A stretch of 43,471 bases of DNA, from positions 1-43,471 of the forward strand of contig VGSG01000025.1 in the NCBI GenBank assembly GCA_016875095.1. The letters are read 5' to 3'. The stretch is from Deltaproteobacteria bacterium. GTDB taxonomy: Bacteria; Desulfobacterota; Desulfomonilia; Desulfomonilales; Desulfomonilaceae. A program made the position numbers and the translations under genes. This document shows, piece by piece, positions 27,239 to 34,355 of the stretch. Position 1 is the first letter of the stretch, and each line of letters opens with the position of its first letter. The notes below the pieces were generated by a model, which ran no database searches, was not told the origin of the DNA, and saw only the letters and a program-made list of their open reading frames with translations.

Positions 27239-27559
27239 TTGATTGTTCGCACTTGGTATGGCCGGGCGGCAAATGCGGCGAATGCGGACGCGTATACGAG
27301 GCATCTGGAGCAATCGGTATTCCCGAAGCTCGGACAAATCGCCGGCCACAGAGGCGCTTACCTGCTGCGGCGTGATTTGGACGGCCATGTTGAGTTCTTA
27401 GTGCTGACCATGTGGGAGTCAATGGACGCGGTCCGCGCGTTCGCAGGGGATAATCCTCGGATCGCTGTGGTGGAGCCCGCGGCGCGAGCGGTCCTGGCCG
27501 AGTACGATACGACCGTAAACCACTACGAGGTGGCGCTCTCGACTGCGCCGTCCCGTTAG
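27239..27559 (+). CDS. Small protein of the antibiotic biosynthesis monooxygenase (ABM) type
   Basis: A 106-residue protein with the ABM dimeric alpha-beta-barrel pattern: IVRTWYGRA (first strand), YTRHLEQSVFPKLGQIAGHRGAYLLRRD (helix and strand), and EFLVLTMWESMDAVRAFAGDNP (strand and helix). The start chosen is TTG at 27239, seven bases after a strong GAGGGGAG ribosome site (27224-27231); a longer frame begins at 27080 or 27188 but lacks similarity. Members act as small oxygenases, heme-degrading enzymes or binding proteins, so the reaction cannot be named. It lies before the MaoC-like gene, 51 bases apart, with no obvious shared function. Confidence 0.75.
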   Translation: MIVRTWYGRAANAANADAYTRHLEQSVFPKLGQIAGHRGAYLLRRDLDGHVEFLVLTMWESMDAVRAFAGDNPRIAVVEPAARAVLAEYDTTVNHYEVALSTAPSR

Positions 27560-27610
27560 AAGCGCTTGCGACGTTTCGCCATGATTTACAAGAGGAGCTT
27601 CACGAGCAAA

Positions 27611-28081
27611 ATGACATTCAAAACTTCGGTTGAAGATCGGTACTTCGAGGATTACCTGGCGGGGGAAGTTCATGAGTGCGGTCCCATTGTCGTTGAGGAA
27701 GCTGAAGTGATCGCGTTTGCGAAGCGCTTTGATCCCCAGCCTTTTCATACGGACCCGGAGGCCGCGAAGGAGTCCATATACGGCGGCTTGATCGCCAGCG
27801 GCTGGCACACCGCGTGCTTAATGATGCGGCTCGTCGTGGACCATTACCTGTCGAGAGTGGCAAGTTTGGGTTCACCCGGTGTGGATGAGCTGCGTTGGCT
27901 CAAGCCGGTTTACCCGGGGGATGAGCTGTCGGCCCGCGTGACAATCTTGGAGGCCACGCGCTCGCGTTCAAAGCCGGATCGGGGGATTATTCGGTCGTAT
28001 ATCGAAGTGCTCAATCAGCGGGGAGAAGCGGTCATGACCATGAAGGGAGTAAACTTCTTGCTCTGCCGTGACGCGGCCTGA
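27611..28081 (+). CDS. MaoC-like (R)-hydratase family protein
   Basis: A 156-residue hot-dog-fold hydratase. The catalytic signature is FDPQPFHTDPEAAKES (40-55) with D41 and H46 as the expected acid/base pair, followed by the conserved GGLIASGWHTACLMMRL (58-74). The C-terminal half LRWLKPVYPGDELSARV and KGVNFLL completes the fold. ATG 27611 follows GAGGAG at 27592-27597 by 13 bases, a little long; ATG 27581 lacks a ribosome site. Such proteins hydrate 2-enoyl-CoA or similar acyl thioesters to (R)-3-hydroxyacyl forms; the actual substrate is not shown. The gene stands at the end of the + strand block. Confidence 0.88.
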   Translation: MTFKTSVEDRYFEDYLAGEVHECGPIVVEEAEVIAFAKRFDPQPFHTDPEAAKESIYGGLIASGWHTACLMMRLVVDHYLSRVASLGSPGVDELRWLKPVYPGDELSARVTILEATRSRSKPDRGIIRSYIEVLNQRGEAVMTMKGVNFLLCRDAA

Positions 28082-28144
28082 CGGGAATCCCTTATCGAAT
28101 GGAGAGGTCGGGGACGCGATTTCGCCTGGAGAGGAGCCTATGGT

Positions 28145-28165
28145 GGGACAGGCGTCCCGCCTGTC
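28145..28165. repeat. Short two-way palindrome (dispersed-repeat type)
   Basis: GACAGGC-GTCCC-GCCTGTC (28147-28165) forms a seven-pair hairpin. The overlapping GGGAC-AGGC-GTCCC (28145-28158) forms an alternative five-pair hairpin, so the two structures exclude each other. This GGGACAGGCGTCCCGCCTGTC layout occurs as a dispersed intergenic repeat in many bacterial genomes. Confidence 0.7.
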
Positions 28166-28216
28166 TATTAGAGCCGGCGACCAAGTTCGGTCCCGCCAAT
28201 TTGCCCAAGTAGGGAG

Positions 28217-28250
28217 ATTGCTTCGTCCCGCGTCTCGCGAGACGCGCAAT
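28217..28250. repeat. Palindromic intergenic repeat ATTGCTTCGTC...GCAAT
   Basis: A perfect 18-base palindrome (28229-28246, centre CTCGCGAG) is flanked by ATTGC (28217-28221) and GCAAT (28246-28250). The ATTGCTTCGTCC head recurs at 32853-32864. It lies between the MaoC-like gene and the convergent end of rpsA; no T run, so not a typical terminator, though it could fold in both transcripts. Confidence 0.7.
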
Positions 28251-28332
28251 GACGTGTTGGGACGCACTCTCGCCTGCGGAACCGAACGATTACCTATACC
28301 TAAGGATGAAAGACGTAGGAGAATCGCTAAGA

Positions 28333-30087
28333 TCAGGTGGAGCTGTCTGAGTTGTCCTTGAGCGAAGCCCCGAGATTTTCCTTGAGCAGATCGCCCAGGT
28401 TGGAGGCTACCACTTCCTGGCTATTCATGTAGCCCTTGACCGTCTCATACTCACCGGTCTTGTCCAGGCCCTTAATGGATAAGGCTATCTTCTTGTCCTT
28501 CTTGTTGACCTTGAGCACCACGGCCGTCAGTTCCTCGCCCTCTTTGGTAAAGTCATGCGGGGAATTCACGCGCTCTTTGGAGAGCTCCGACACGTGGATC
28601 ATGCCTTCCGTGCCTTCTTCCACTTCGAGGAACACTCCGAAATCAGTTACGGACGTAACCTTGCCCGTTACCTTTGTCCCGGGAGGATATCGGTCCGGAA
28701 TGCTTTCCCAAGGGTCTTCGTACATCTGCTTGATGCCCAGGGAAAACCGTTCGTTCTCCTTGTCGATGTTGAGCACCACGGCCTGCACGGTTTGGCCTTT
28801 CTTGAACATTTCGCCGGGATGTTTGATCCGTTGGGTCCATGAGATGTCCGAGATGTGGACCAGGCCGTCAATCCCCTCGTCAATGCCGACAAAGACACCG
28901 AAGTCGGTGACGTTTCTGATCTTGCCTTCGATCTTGGTCCCTTCAGGGTATTTTTCCGCGACCACATCCCAAGGATTGGGCCTGAGCTGCTTCATTCCCA
29001 GTGAGACCCGCTTCTGCTGCTTGTCCACATTCAGAATGGCCACCTCAACTTCTTCGCCCACCTGGACAATTCTGGAGGGGTGTCGAGGCTTCTTGGCCCA
29101 GGTCATCTCGGAAATGTGGACCAGTCCTTCCACGCCGGTTTCCAATTCCACAAACGCGCCGTAATCGGTGATGCTCACCACCTTGCCTGTCCACTTGGAG
29201 CCTATGGGGTAACGCTCTTCCACCCGCGCCCAGGGATCGGGCTGGATTTGTTTCATGCCAAGGGAAACTCGTTCCTTCTCCTGATCGAACTTGAGCACCT
29301 TGACCTGTATCTCCTCGCCCACCTTCAGCACATCCGAAGGGTGGTTCACGCGACCCCAGGACATGTCCGTGATGTGCAGAAGGCCGTCAATTCCTCCCAG
29401 ATCCACGAACGCGCCATAGTCGGTGATGTTTTTCACTCGGCCTACACAAAGGCCGTTCTCTTCGATGGCCTTGAGAATATTCTCTTTTCGCTGTTGCTTA
29501 AGGCGTTCAAGCGCGGGACGTCTGGAGAGGACAATGTTGCCCCGCTTGCGGTTATACTTGATGACGTTAAACTCGTACGTGCGCCCTATATACTTGTCAA
29601 AGTTGCGAACGGGTCTCAGCTCGACCTGCGAACCCGGCAGAAACGCGGCTACGCCGATGTCCACTTGCAAGCCGCCCTTTACCCGCGACAGTACCTTTCC
29701 GCCTATGGTTTTTTGCGTTTCGCAGACTTCCGCGATCTGGTCCCATATTTTGATCTTGTCGGCTTTGGTCTTGGAGATGCGAACTCCGCCGAATGATCCC
29801 TCCGTATCCTCAAGGAAGACCTGGACTTCATCGCCCACGTTCACCGTGAGTTTTCCGCCTTCGTCGATGAACTCGTCAATGGGGATTTGCCCTTCGGACT
29901 TCGAGCCCACGTCTACCATCACGTGCTCGGTCGTAACTTGCACCACAGTGCCTCGGACTACCTCTCCTTCCTGGATACTATGGAAACTGCTTTCAACCAG
30001 CTCACCGAAGTCCTCATCATAAGAGGCTTCGTGTTCTGGTTCTTCCTTCTCAGGTTTTTCGTTGTTTTGGGATTCCAAGTTGTCCAT
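28333..30087 (-). CDS. rpsA: 30S ribosomal protein S1
   Basis: A 584-residue protein with six S1 RNA-binding repeats, the number found in E. coli S1 (557). The repeats run from about residue 34 (GEVVRGTVVQVTTEHVMVDVG) to near 550; the last four share the pattern GTKxxGKVxxVTDFGVFVxLExGxxGLVHISE (for example VTDYGAFVELETGVEGLVH). An acidic N-terminal tail (1-30) and a short variable C-terminal tail follow. The frame is open 82 codons upstream, but ATG 30087 is where S1 similarity begins and is preceded by GGTGG. The product recruits mRNA to the 30S subunit. It lies downstream of cmk, the usual order, but separated by over 600 bases and with its own promoter. Confidence 0.95.
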   Translation of the reverse strand: MDNLESQNNEKPEKEEPEHEASYDEDFGELVESSFHSIQEGEVVRGTVVQVTTEHVMVDVGSKSEGQIPIDEFIDEGGKLTVNVGDEVQVFLEDTEGSFGGVRISKTKADKIKIWDQIAEVCETQKTIGGKVLSRVKGGLQVDIGVAAFLPGSQVELRPVRNFDKYIGRTYEFNVIKYNRKRGNIVLSRRPALERLKQQRKENILKAIEENGLCVGRVKNITDYGAFVDLGGIDGLLHITDMSWGRVNHPSDVLKVGEEIQVKVLKFDQEKERVSLGMKQIQPDPWARVEERYPIGSKWTGKVVSITDYGAFVELETGVEGLVHISEMTWAKKPRHPSRIVQVGEEVEVAILNVDKQQKRVSLGMKQLRPNPWDVVAEKYPEGTKIEGKIRNVTDFGVFVGIDEGIDGLVHISDISWTQRIKHPGEMFKKGQTVQAVVLNIDKENERFSLGIKQMYEDPWESIPDRYPPGTKVTGKVTSVTDFGVFLEVEEGTEGMIHVSELSKERVNSPHDFTKEGEELTAVVLKVNKKDKKIALSIKGLDKTGEYETVKGYMNSQEVVASNLGDLLKENLGASLKDNSDSST

Positions 30088-30110
30088 CCACCGCCACCCC
30101 CAGACTCTTT

Positions 30111-30141
30111 TGCCCGCGCAAGGCGCGCCCGTGCGGGGGCA
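30111..30141 (-). promoter_or_regulatory. Hairpin in the rpsA leader
   Basis: TGCCCGCGCA (30111-30120) and TGCGGGGGCA (30132-30141) pair over ten positions with one mismatch, closing an 11-base loop that itself holds GGCGCGCC. It lies between the rpsA promoter and its start codon, 24 bases from the ATG, so it would be in the mRNA leader. S1 synthesis is known to be controlled through its leader in E. coli; a role here is an inference. Confidence 0.5.
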
Positions 30142-30149
30142 ATCGAGAC

Positions 30150-30178
30150 ATAATAGCTTCTTCCCTGTCTCCTGACAA
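30150..30178 (-). promoter_or_regulatory. Sigma-70 promoter for rpsA
   Basis: Reading the - strand: TTGTCA (30178-30173), exactly 17 bases, TATTAT (30155-30150). Transcription would start near 30143, about 55 bases before the rpsA ATG. A second, weaker pair (TTGTTC/TACTTA) lies further upstream near 30270-30300. Confidence 0.65.
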
Positions 30179-30723
30179 GGAAAAGTTGAAATCAAGCCCT
30201 TTTTTTCAGCTTCCGTGAAAAATGTGCGAGTCACTGGCGCCGGAGCGGCTTTTTTGTGGCGGGGGTCCACAGAATAAGTATCAGATGAGAGGAGGAGAAC
30301 AAACTTAACCAACCGCCATAGCAGAAGAGCCACAACGAATTATGGAAGTCCACGGTTCCGGCATGCGCCCCGGGCCTTCAACGCGGAGAACAACAGCGAG
30401 AGCGCTACGGCACACAATATAGCATTTCCCGCGACTAACCGCCCATTGATTGTCCGTCGCCCCGGCGAACCCCGGATCGCCGTCTGGGGCAGACGCCGAG
30501 GTCCATAACATACTAAAATGGCTGGAGTCATGCTTTCGCAGGAATGACGGGATCAGGCTGCCTCAAATCGGACCAAACTTTCCGCGCCAGGCGTAAGTCT
30601 GGGGGAAGGGTCATTTCCCCTCGGCATACTCAGACCAGGGCAGGAGCGCCCCGTCCCTACGACTCTCATAGGAATGGCAATCTTGCCGACTCAAAAAAGC
30701 AGGTAGCGAGGTTAGGGGCCGCA
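30179..30723. other. Long gene-free interval between cmk and rpsA
   Basis: No gene is supported. An open frame continuous with rpsA extends back to 30333 on the - strand but lacks S1 similarity. TGCTTTCGCAGGAATGACGG (about 30532-30551) and GGGCAGGAGCGCCCCGTCCC (about 30640-30659) look like parts of dispersed intergenic repeats. A second possible promoter of rpsA may lie near 30270-30300. Confidence 0.45.
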
Positions 30724-31443
30724 TCAACGGGTCTCATTGAGGCAGGCAAAGGGCAGCTCTTGGCACACATGGCGCCAAATGGCCTGGATCACTTCCTCAG
30801 GTGTGAGGTGCGTAGTGTCGATGGAAATCGCATCAGGCGCTTGCACGAGAGGTGACTCCTTCCGGGTTGAGTCACGCAAGTCCCTCACGCGCATCTCCGC
30901 TTCAACCGTAGGGAGTTCCGCAGGCTGACCTCTTTCCACAAGCTCTCGGTATCTGCGCCTCGCCCGTTCTTCCGGCTCCGCGCGCAAAAAGAACTTGAGC
31001 TGCGCGTGCGGAAAGACCACGGTTCCCATGTCGCGACCTTCCGCGATAACACCGCCCTTGCTCGCGATTTCGCGCTGAACCGTCAGGAGCGTGGCCCGCA
31101 CTTCCGGCTTCGTGGAAAAGCGAGACGCAATTGAGCCGATCCGTTCACCTCGAATGAGATCGGTGACCTCCTCTCTTGCAAGAAACAGCCTCACGCCCTC
31201 AGCCGCCGTCTCTGCGCGAAGATCCAGGGACTCCAAAGCGCTTTCCGGAACTACCGGGACATCAGGGTCGACGGCCAAACGGTCTAAATGGAGCGCGAGG
31301 GCGCGGTACAGGGCGCCACTGTCCAAGAGCAGAAATTCCAGTCGTTTCGCCAGGATACGAGCAACAGTCGATTTCCCGGAGCCTGCCGGGCCGTCGATGG
31401 CGATGACTACTCCATGAATGGCAGACGTCGCTGCCTCGTCCAT
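30724..31443 (-). CDS. cmk: Cytidylate kinase
   Basis: A 239-residue kinase that phosphorylates CMP/dCMP with ATP. P-loop IDGPAGSGKSTVARILA is at about 16-32 (GPAGSGKST 18-26). LDSGALYRALAL (nucleotide-binding) and VIAEGRDMGTVVFPHAQLKFFL, the monophosphate-binding signature with RDxGT, are present, followed by a lid region with ERARRRYREL and VRDLRDSTRKESPL. The ATG at 31443 has AGGAGG four bases upstream. The gene starts 33 bases after the hisC stop and is followed by rpsA, an order found in many proteobacteria. Length is in the usual range (about 220-240). Confidence 0.95.
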   Translation of the reverse strand: MDEAATSAIHGVVIAIDGPAGSGKSTVARILAKRLEFLLLDSGALYRALALHLDRLAVDPDVPVVPESALESLDLRAETAAEGVRLFLAREEVTDLIRGERIGSIASRFSTKPEVRATLLTVQREIASKGGVIAEGRDMGTVVFPHAQLKFFLRAEPEERARRRYRELVERGQPAELPTVEAEMRVRDLRDSTRKESPLVQAPDAISIDTTHLTPEEVIQAIWRHVCQELPFACLNETR

Positions 31444-31476
31444 TGAACCTCCTCACCATAGGATGGCGCCCGCAAT

Positions 31477-32610
31477 TCAGACCGACAACTTCAGATCGGC
31501 CATCACCTTGCGAAGAGCGCCGAGAAAGCGAGTATTGTCTTCTCTTCGACCTACCGTGACCCTGATACACTTCTCCATGCCGAATGAGGCCAAGTGACGA
31601 ACAATGACACCCTCCCGCAAAAGCCCTTCATAGACCGGCCTCGCATCCTGCTCCAGGCAGAACGTAACGAAGTTGGCCTGGGATGGAATGACCTTCAATC
31701 CGAGACCGGCCAGCTCCTTGTGAATAAAGCTCCGGCCTCCCTCGCACAAGGTCAACGAGGCCGCAAGATGCTCCGCATCTCCGAGTGCCGCGAGCGCAGC
31801 GCTCTGAGCCACCGAATTCACATTAAAGGGAGGTCTCAGCCGGTTAAGAAGCTCCACGAGCCAGGGCTGGGCCAGGCCATACCCCACCCGAAGACCGGCC
31901 AACCCGTGGATTTTGGAGAAGGTGCGCAACACCAGAACAGGAGGCTTTGAAAATATATAATCGACGGCATTGGGGCAATCACGTTCAGTGACGAATTCCC
32001 GGTACGCCTCATCCAAAACAATCAAGAGCCCCTCGGTCGGGAGATCGCGAAGAAAGGATTCGAATTCCTCGCGCGAGACGATCGTCCCTGTGGGGTTATT
32101 GGGAAACGCCAAGAAGATCAACCTGGTAAGATCCGTCACCGCGCGCGCCGTGGCCGCAAGGTCGAACCGGTAATCCTTCATGGGGACGGCCTTTACCGAG
32201 CCCCCGAAAGCTTCAACGCATATGCGATACCAAGAGAACGTGTGAGATCCCACCAGCGCTTCGCATCCGGGACGAATAAAGAGATGGGCCGCAAACTGCA
32301 TGATCTCATCAGAACCGTTCCCAAGGATTACAGACTCGGGAGATAGCCCAAAACGGTCGCCGATGGCACGCCGAAGGTCCGGGGCCGATCCCTCGGGATA
32401 GATATGAGCGTCCCCCGCGACCCTTTGTATGGCTTCCAGCGCTTTTGCGGAGGTTCCAAGTGGGTTCTCGTTCGAGGCCATCTTTACCGCGCCGGAAATC
32501 CCTAGCTCTCTCTTGAGTTCGGCTAATGGCTTGCCCGGAACATAGGCGGGTATCGAAAAGATGTGCTCAGGGACCGCCCGGATTACCCATTCGGGCAATA
32601 TATCGTCCAT
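31477..32610 (-). CDS. hisC: Histidinol-phosphate aminotransferase (or related aromatic aminotransferase)
   Basis: A 377-residue class I/II PLP enzyme. KMASNENPLG (43-52) and the phosphate region YPEGSAPDLRRAI match HisC. The cofactor region includes FLAFPNNPTGTIVS (166-179), LDEAYREF (199-206) and the Schiff-base lysine K233 in LRTFSKIHGLAGLRVGY (228-244). HisC converts imidazole-acetol phosphate to histidinol phosphate using glutamate. In this gene neighbourhood (often hisC-tyrA-aroA-cmk-rpsA in related bacteria) such enzymes can also act on aromatic keto acids; tyrA and aroA are missing here, so the choice stays open. ATG 32610 follows GGAGG by about nine bases; a good promoter lies 70-100 bases upstream. 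Confidence 0.92.
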   Translation of the reverse strand: MDDILPEWVIRAVPEHIFSIPAYVPGKPLAELKRELGISGAVKMASNENPLGTSAKALEAIQRVAGDAHIYPEGSAPDLRRAIGDRFGLSPESVILGNGSDEIMQFAAHLFIRPGCEALVGSHTFSWYRICVEAFGGSVKAVPMKDYRFDLAATARAVTDLTRLIFLAFPNNPTGTIVSREEFESFLRDLPTEGLLIVLDEAYREFVTERDCPNAVDYIFSKPPVLVLRTFSKIHGLAGLRVGYGLAQPWLVELLNRLRPPFNVNSVAQSAALAALGDAEHLAASLTLCEGGRSFIHKELAGLGLKVIPSQANFVTFCLEQDARPVYEGLLREGVIVRHLASFGMEKCIRVTVGRREDNTRFLGALRKVMADLKLSV

Positions 32611-32678
32611 TCGCGGTTTCCTCCGTAGCAGAGCAGAGAAATCGATCGAGCGGCCGCACGAGGCACACTGGTCAGGAT

Positions 32679-32708
32679 TCTATACCCTCATGGACCACGA
32701 AGAGTCAA
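32679..32708 (-). promoter_or_regulatory. Sigma-70 promoter for hisC-cmk
   Basis: On the - strand: TTGACT (32708-32703), an 18-base spacer, TATAGA (32684-32679) continuing as TATAGAAT. The transcript would start near 32672, leaving a leader of about 60 bases before hisC. Confidence 0.65.
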
Positions 32709-32956
32709 CGAAGACAGAGCGCCGAGCGCGGGGAGAGCCAAGAGAACGCCCCCGTGAGCAGACCGTATTGGTCCGGTTACAGGAGCGAACACTCTCATTT
32801 TGAGTTGCGTGGGACCCGCGGCGAAACAGCTTTTCAGCATTCAACAGTGGGCATTGCTTCGTCCTCCGGATCGCGTCCGGGGCCCTGGCGAGGACAGGTG
32901 AGAAATGCTTCGGTCCAGCGCGTAACGGGGGTCTTAAAGGAGACGGGCGAAATGAC
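32709..32956. other. Divergent intergenic region with a repeat fragment
   Basis: This is the middle of the 405-base gap between hisC (-) and the barrel gene (+). It contains ATTGCTTCGTCC (32853-32864), identical to the head of the palindrome at 28217, followed by the small hairpin CCGGA-TCGCG-TCCGG (32866-32880). No gene was seen. Confidence 0.5.
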
Positions 32957-32985
32957 TTGACAAGGGGGATCAAAGATCATAATTT
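32957..32985 (+). promoter_or_regulatory. Candidate sigma-70 promoter for the barrel gene
   Basis: A perfect TTGACA (32957-32962), 17 bases, then TAATTT (32980-32985); CATAAT two bases earlier is an alternative -10. The region after it is AT-rich. The ATG at 33016 would be about 25 bases from the start of transcription. Confidence 0.55.
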
Positions 32986-33015
32986 AATTTCACCATTAAT
33001 TTTCGGGAACTTATT

Positions 33016-34305
33016 ATGATTTATTCAAGTAATAAATTAGATATATATAGCTATCTAGTTGTAATGATAGTAGTCGCGTCACTAATCCCAAGTGCGCCCG
33101 CTCACCCGGCGGATCCGCAGGCTCCCCCTCAACTGGTGAATATCCATTCCGTCAATCTCCCCCTCGATCCGCTCAGGCCCCCTCCGAATCCGTGGCGGTC
33201 CCAGGAAATCGCTTGGCCGGAGCACTACATCACCCCCACCCTCGATTATGGCCTGAATCTCATGCTTTCTCCGGAAATCCGCCAGATCGTGGGTCTGGAA
33301 GCAGGGTACGATCGACTGCACGGGTTACCTACGGGCAAGATCGAGTTCTTTGCGCCAGTAAAGACATGGAAGGACAGGAGCTTCTTCTTTGCGCCCCGAG
33401 TCGCTCTGGAGGGGAATCGAGAAACCTTTTCAGTAGGTTCGGGGTTTCGCAGGAAGGTGAGCGGCCGATCCGTCATGGGACTGCATACGTTTCACGACTG
33501 GGTTAGGCCGAGGGGTTCGCAGGACTCTTTCTTGAGGCAGTCCGGTTTTGGCGTGGAGGTCTCCTCTTTTCCGGGACCTGTTCAATTGACGCTGGGCGCG
33601 AATGTCTATATTCCCGTGAATGAACGGCGCCGGTACATCGGCGTGGGAAGCGACGCCTCAATGGTGCGGGAGGCCTTATCGCACGGCCTGGACGGCCGTC
33701 TTAGCCTGACTCTGCCCGTGACCGACTTTATGGACACCCGGCTTGACGCTCGTGTGCATCGGTTCTTGGGGGAGGAATCCCGAAAGGCCGGGCATGAATT
33801 GGGGATCTCGCTGGCTTTGCGAAACGGTATGTTTTCCGGGTCTTTCCGCCATTTCCGGCAGGGCGCGGACCAGGATGATTTCAGGGTGGAAGGGGCCGTC
33901 ACGCTGGCCTTTGATTGGATGAGCGTCATGAACGGAGCCAATCCGTTTTCTGCCCCTTATCCTTCTCGGCCACGCTTGGAACAGGACGTCGCATACCGTT
34001 TGTATCAAAGGGTAGTCAGAAATCACGACGTGCCGGGCGACCGTAGCGAAAGGAAAATCGCGCTCACTGTCCGCGCTGCGGACGATCTGGTCTCCTTTTC
34101 CGGGGCATTGCCGGAATTGGCGAATAAGCGGCTGACGGTGCAGACTTCGCAGAGTCCTTGGGTGGAGCGCGCAAAAGTGATGACTGACTCACGGGGGTTT
34201 TACTCGGGGCGCCTCAGGCTCCCCTCCGGCCTATACAGACTGAGGCTCATCCACAAATCGAGCGGCAAGACCTCTGAGGTGGCGGTTGTGCGCGTCCTTC
34301 CTTAG
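33016..34305 (+). CDS. Putative inverse-autotransporter-like outer-membrane beta-barrel protein
   Basis: A 429-residue exported protein. Residues 1-31 form a signal-like segment with hydrophobic YLVVMIVVASLI and a cleavable SAPAHPA; the first 25 codons are notably AT-rich compared with the rest. Residues 70-325 show alternating polar/hydrophobic strands with aromatic girdles (KDRSFFFAPRVAL, MGLHTFHDWV, QLTLGANVYIPV, GMFSGSFRHFRQG), consistent with an outer-membrane barrel. LEQDVAYRLYQRVVRNHDV (about 316-334) resembles the segment that follows the barrel in intimin/invasin-type inverse autotransporters. Residues 350-429 form a small beta-sandwich-like domain (RGFYSGRLRLPSGLYRLRLIH). Family assignment is an inference from pattern; no adhesin domains in tandem are present, so the passenger is minimal. 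Adhesion or envelope anchoring is possible. Confidence 0.6.
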   Translation: MIYSSNKLDIYSYLVVMIVVASLIPSAPAHPADPQAPPQLVNIHSVNLPLDPLRPPPNPWRSQEIAWPEHYITPTLDYGLNLMLSPEIRQIVGLEAGYDRLHGLPTGKIEFFAPVKTWKDRSFFFAPRVALEGNRETFSVGSGFRRKVSGRSVMGLHTFHDWVRPRGSQDSFLRQSGFGVEVSSFPGPVQLTLGANVYIPVNERRRYIGVGSDASMVREALSHGLDGRLSLTLPVTDFMDTRLDARVHRFLGEESRKAGHELGISLALRNGMFSGSFRHFRQGADQDDFRVEGAVTLAFDWMSVMNGANPFSAPYPSRPRLEQDVAYRLYQRVVRNHDVPGDRSERKIALTVRAADDLVSFSGALPELANKRLTVQTSQSPWVERAKVMTDSRGFYSGRLRLPSGLYRLRLIHKSSGKTSEVAVVRVLP

Positions 34306-34355
34306 AGGGTTACGCTTCACGGTCGAATTCTTGGGCGCTCGGCGGCGCGAGGCAA

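Noticed and set aside
28136-28260. Palindromes considered as a CRISPR remnant
   Set aside because: The two palindromes differ from each other, spacing is irregular and there are no repeated units with spacers or cas genes.
30088-30333. An N-terminal extension of rpsA by 82 codons
   Set aside because: The extension has no S1 similarity, contains the likely rpsA promoter and leader hairpin, and S1 similarity starts at the ATG at 30087.
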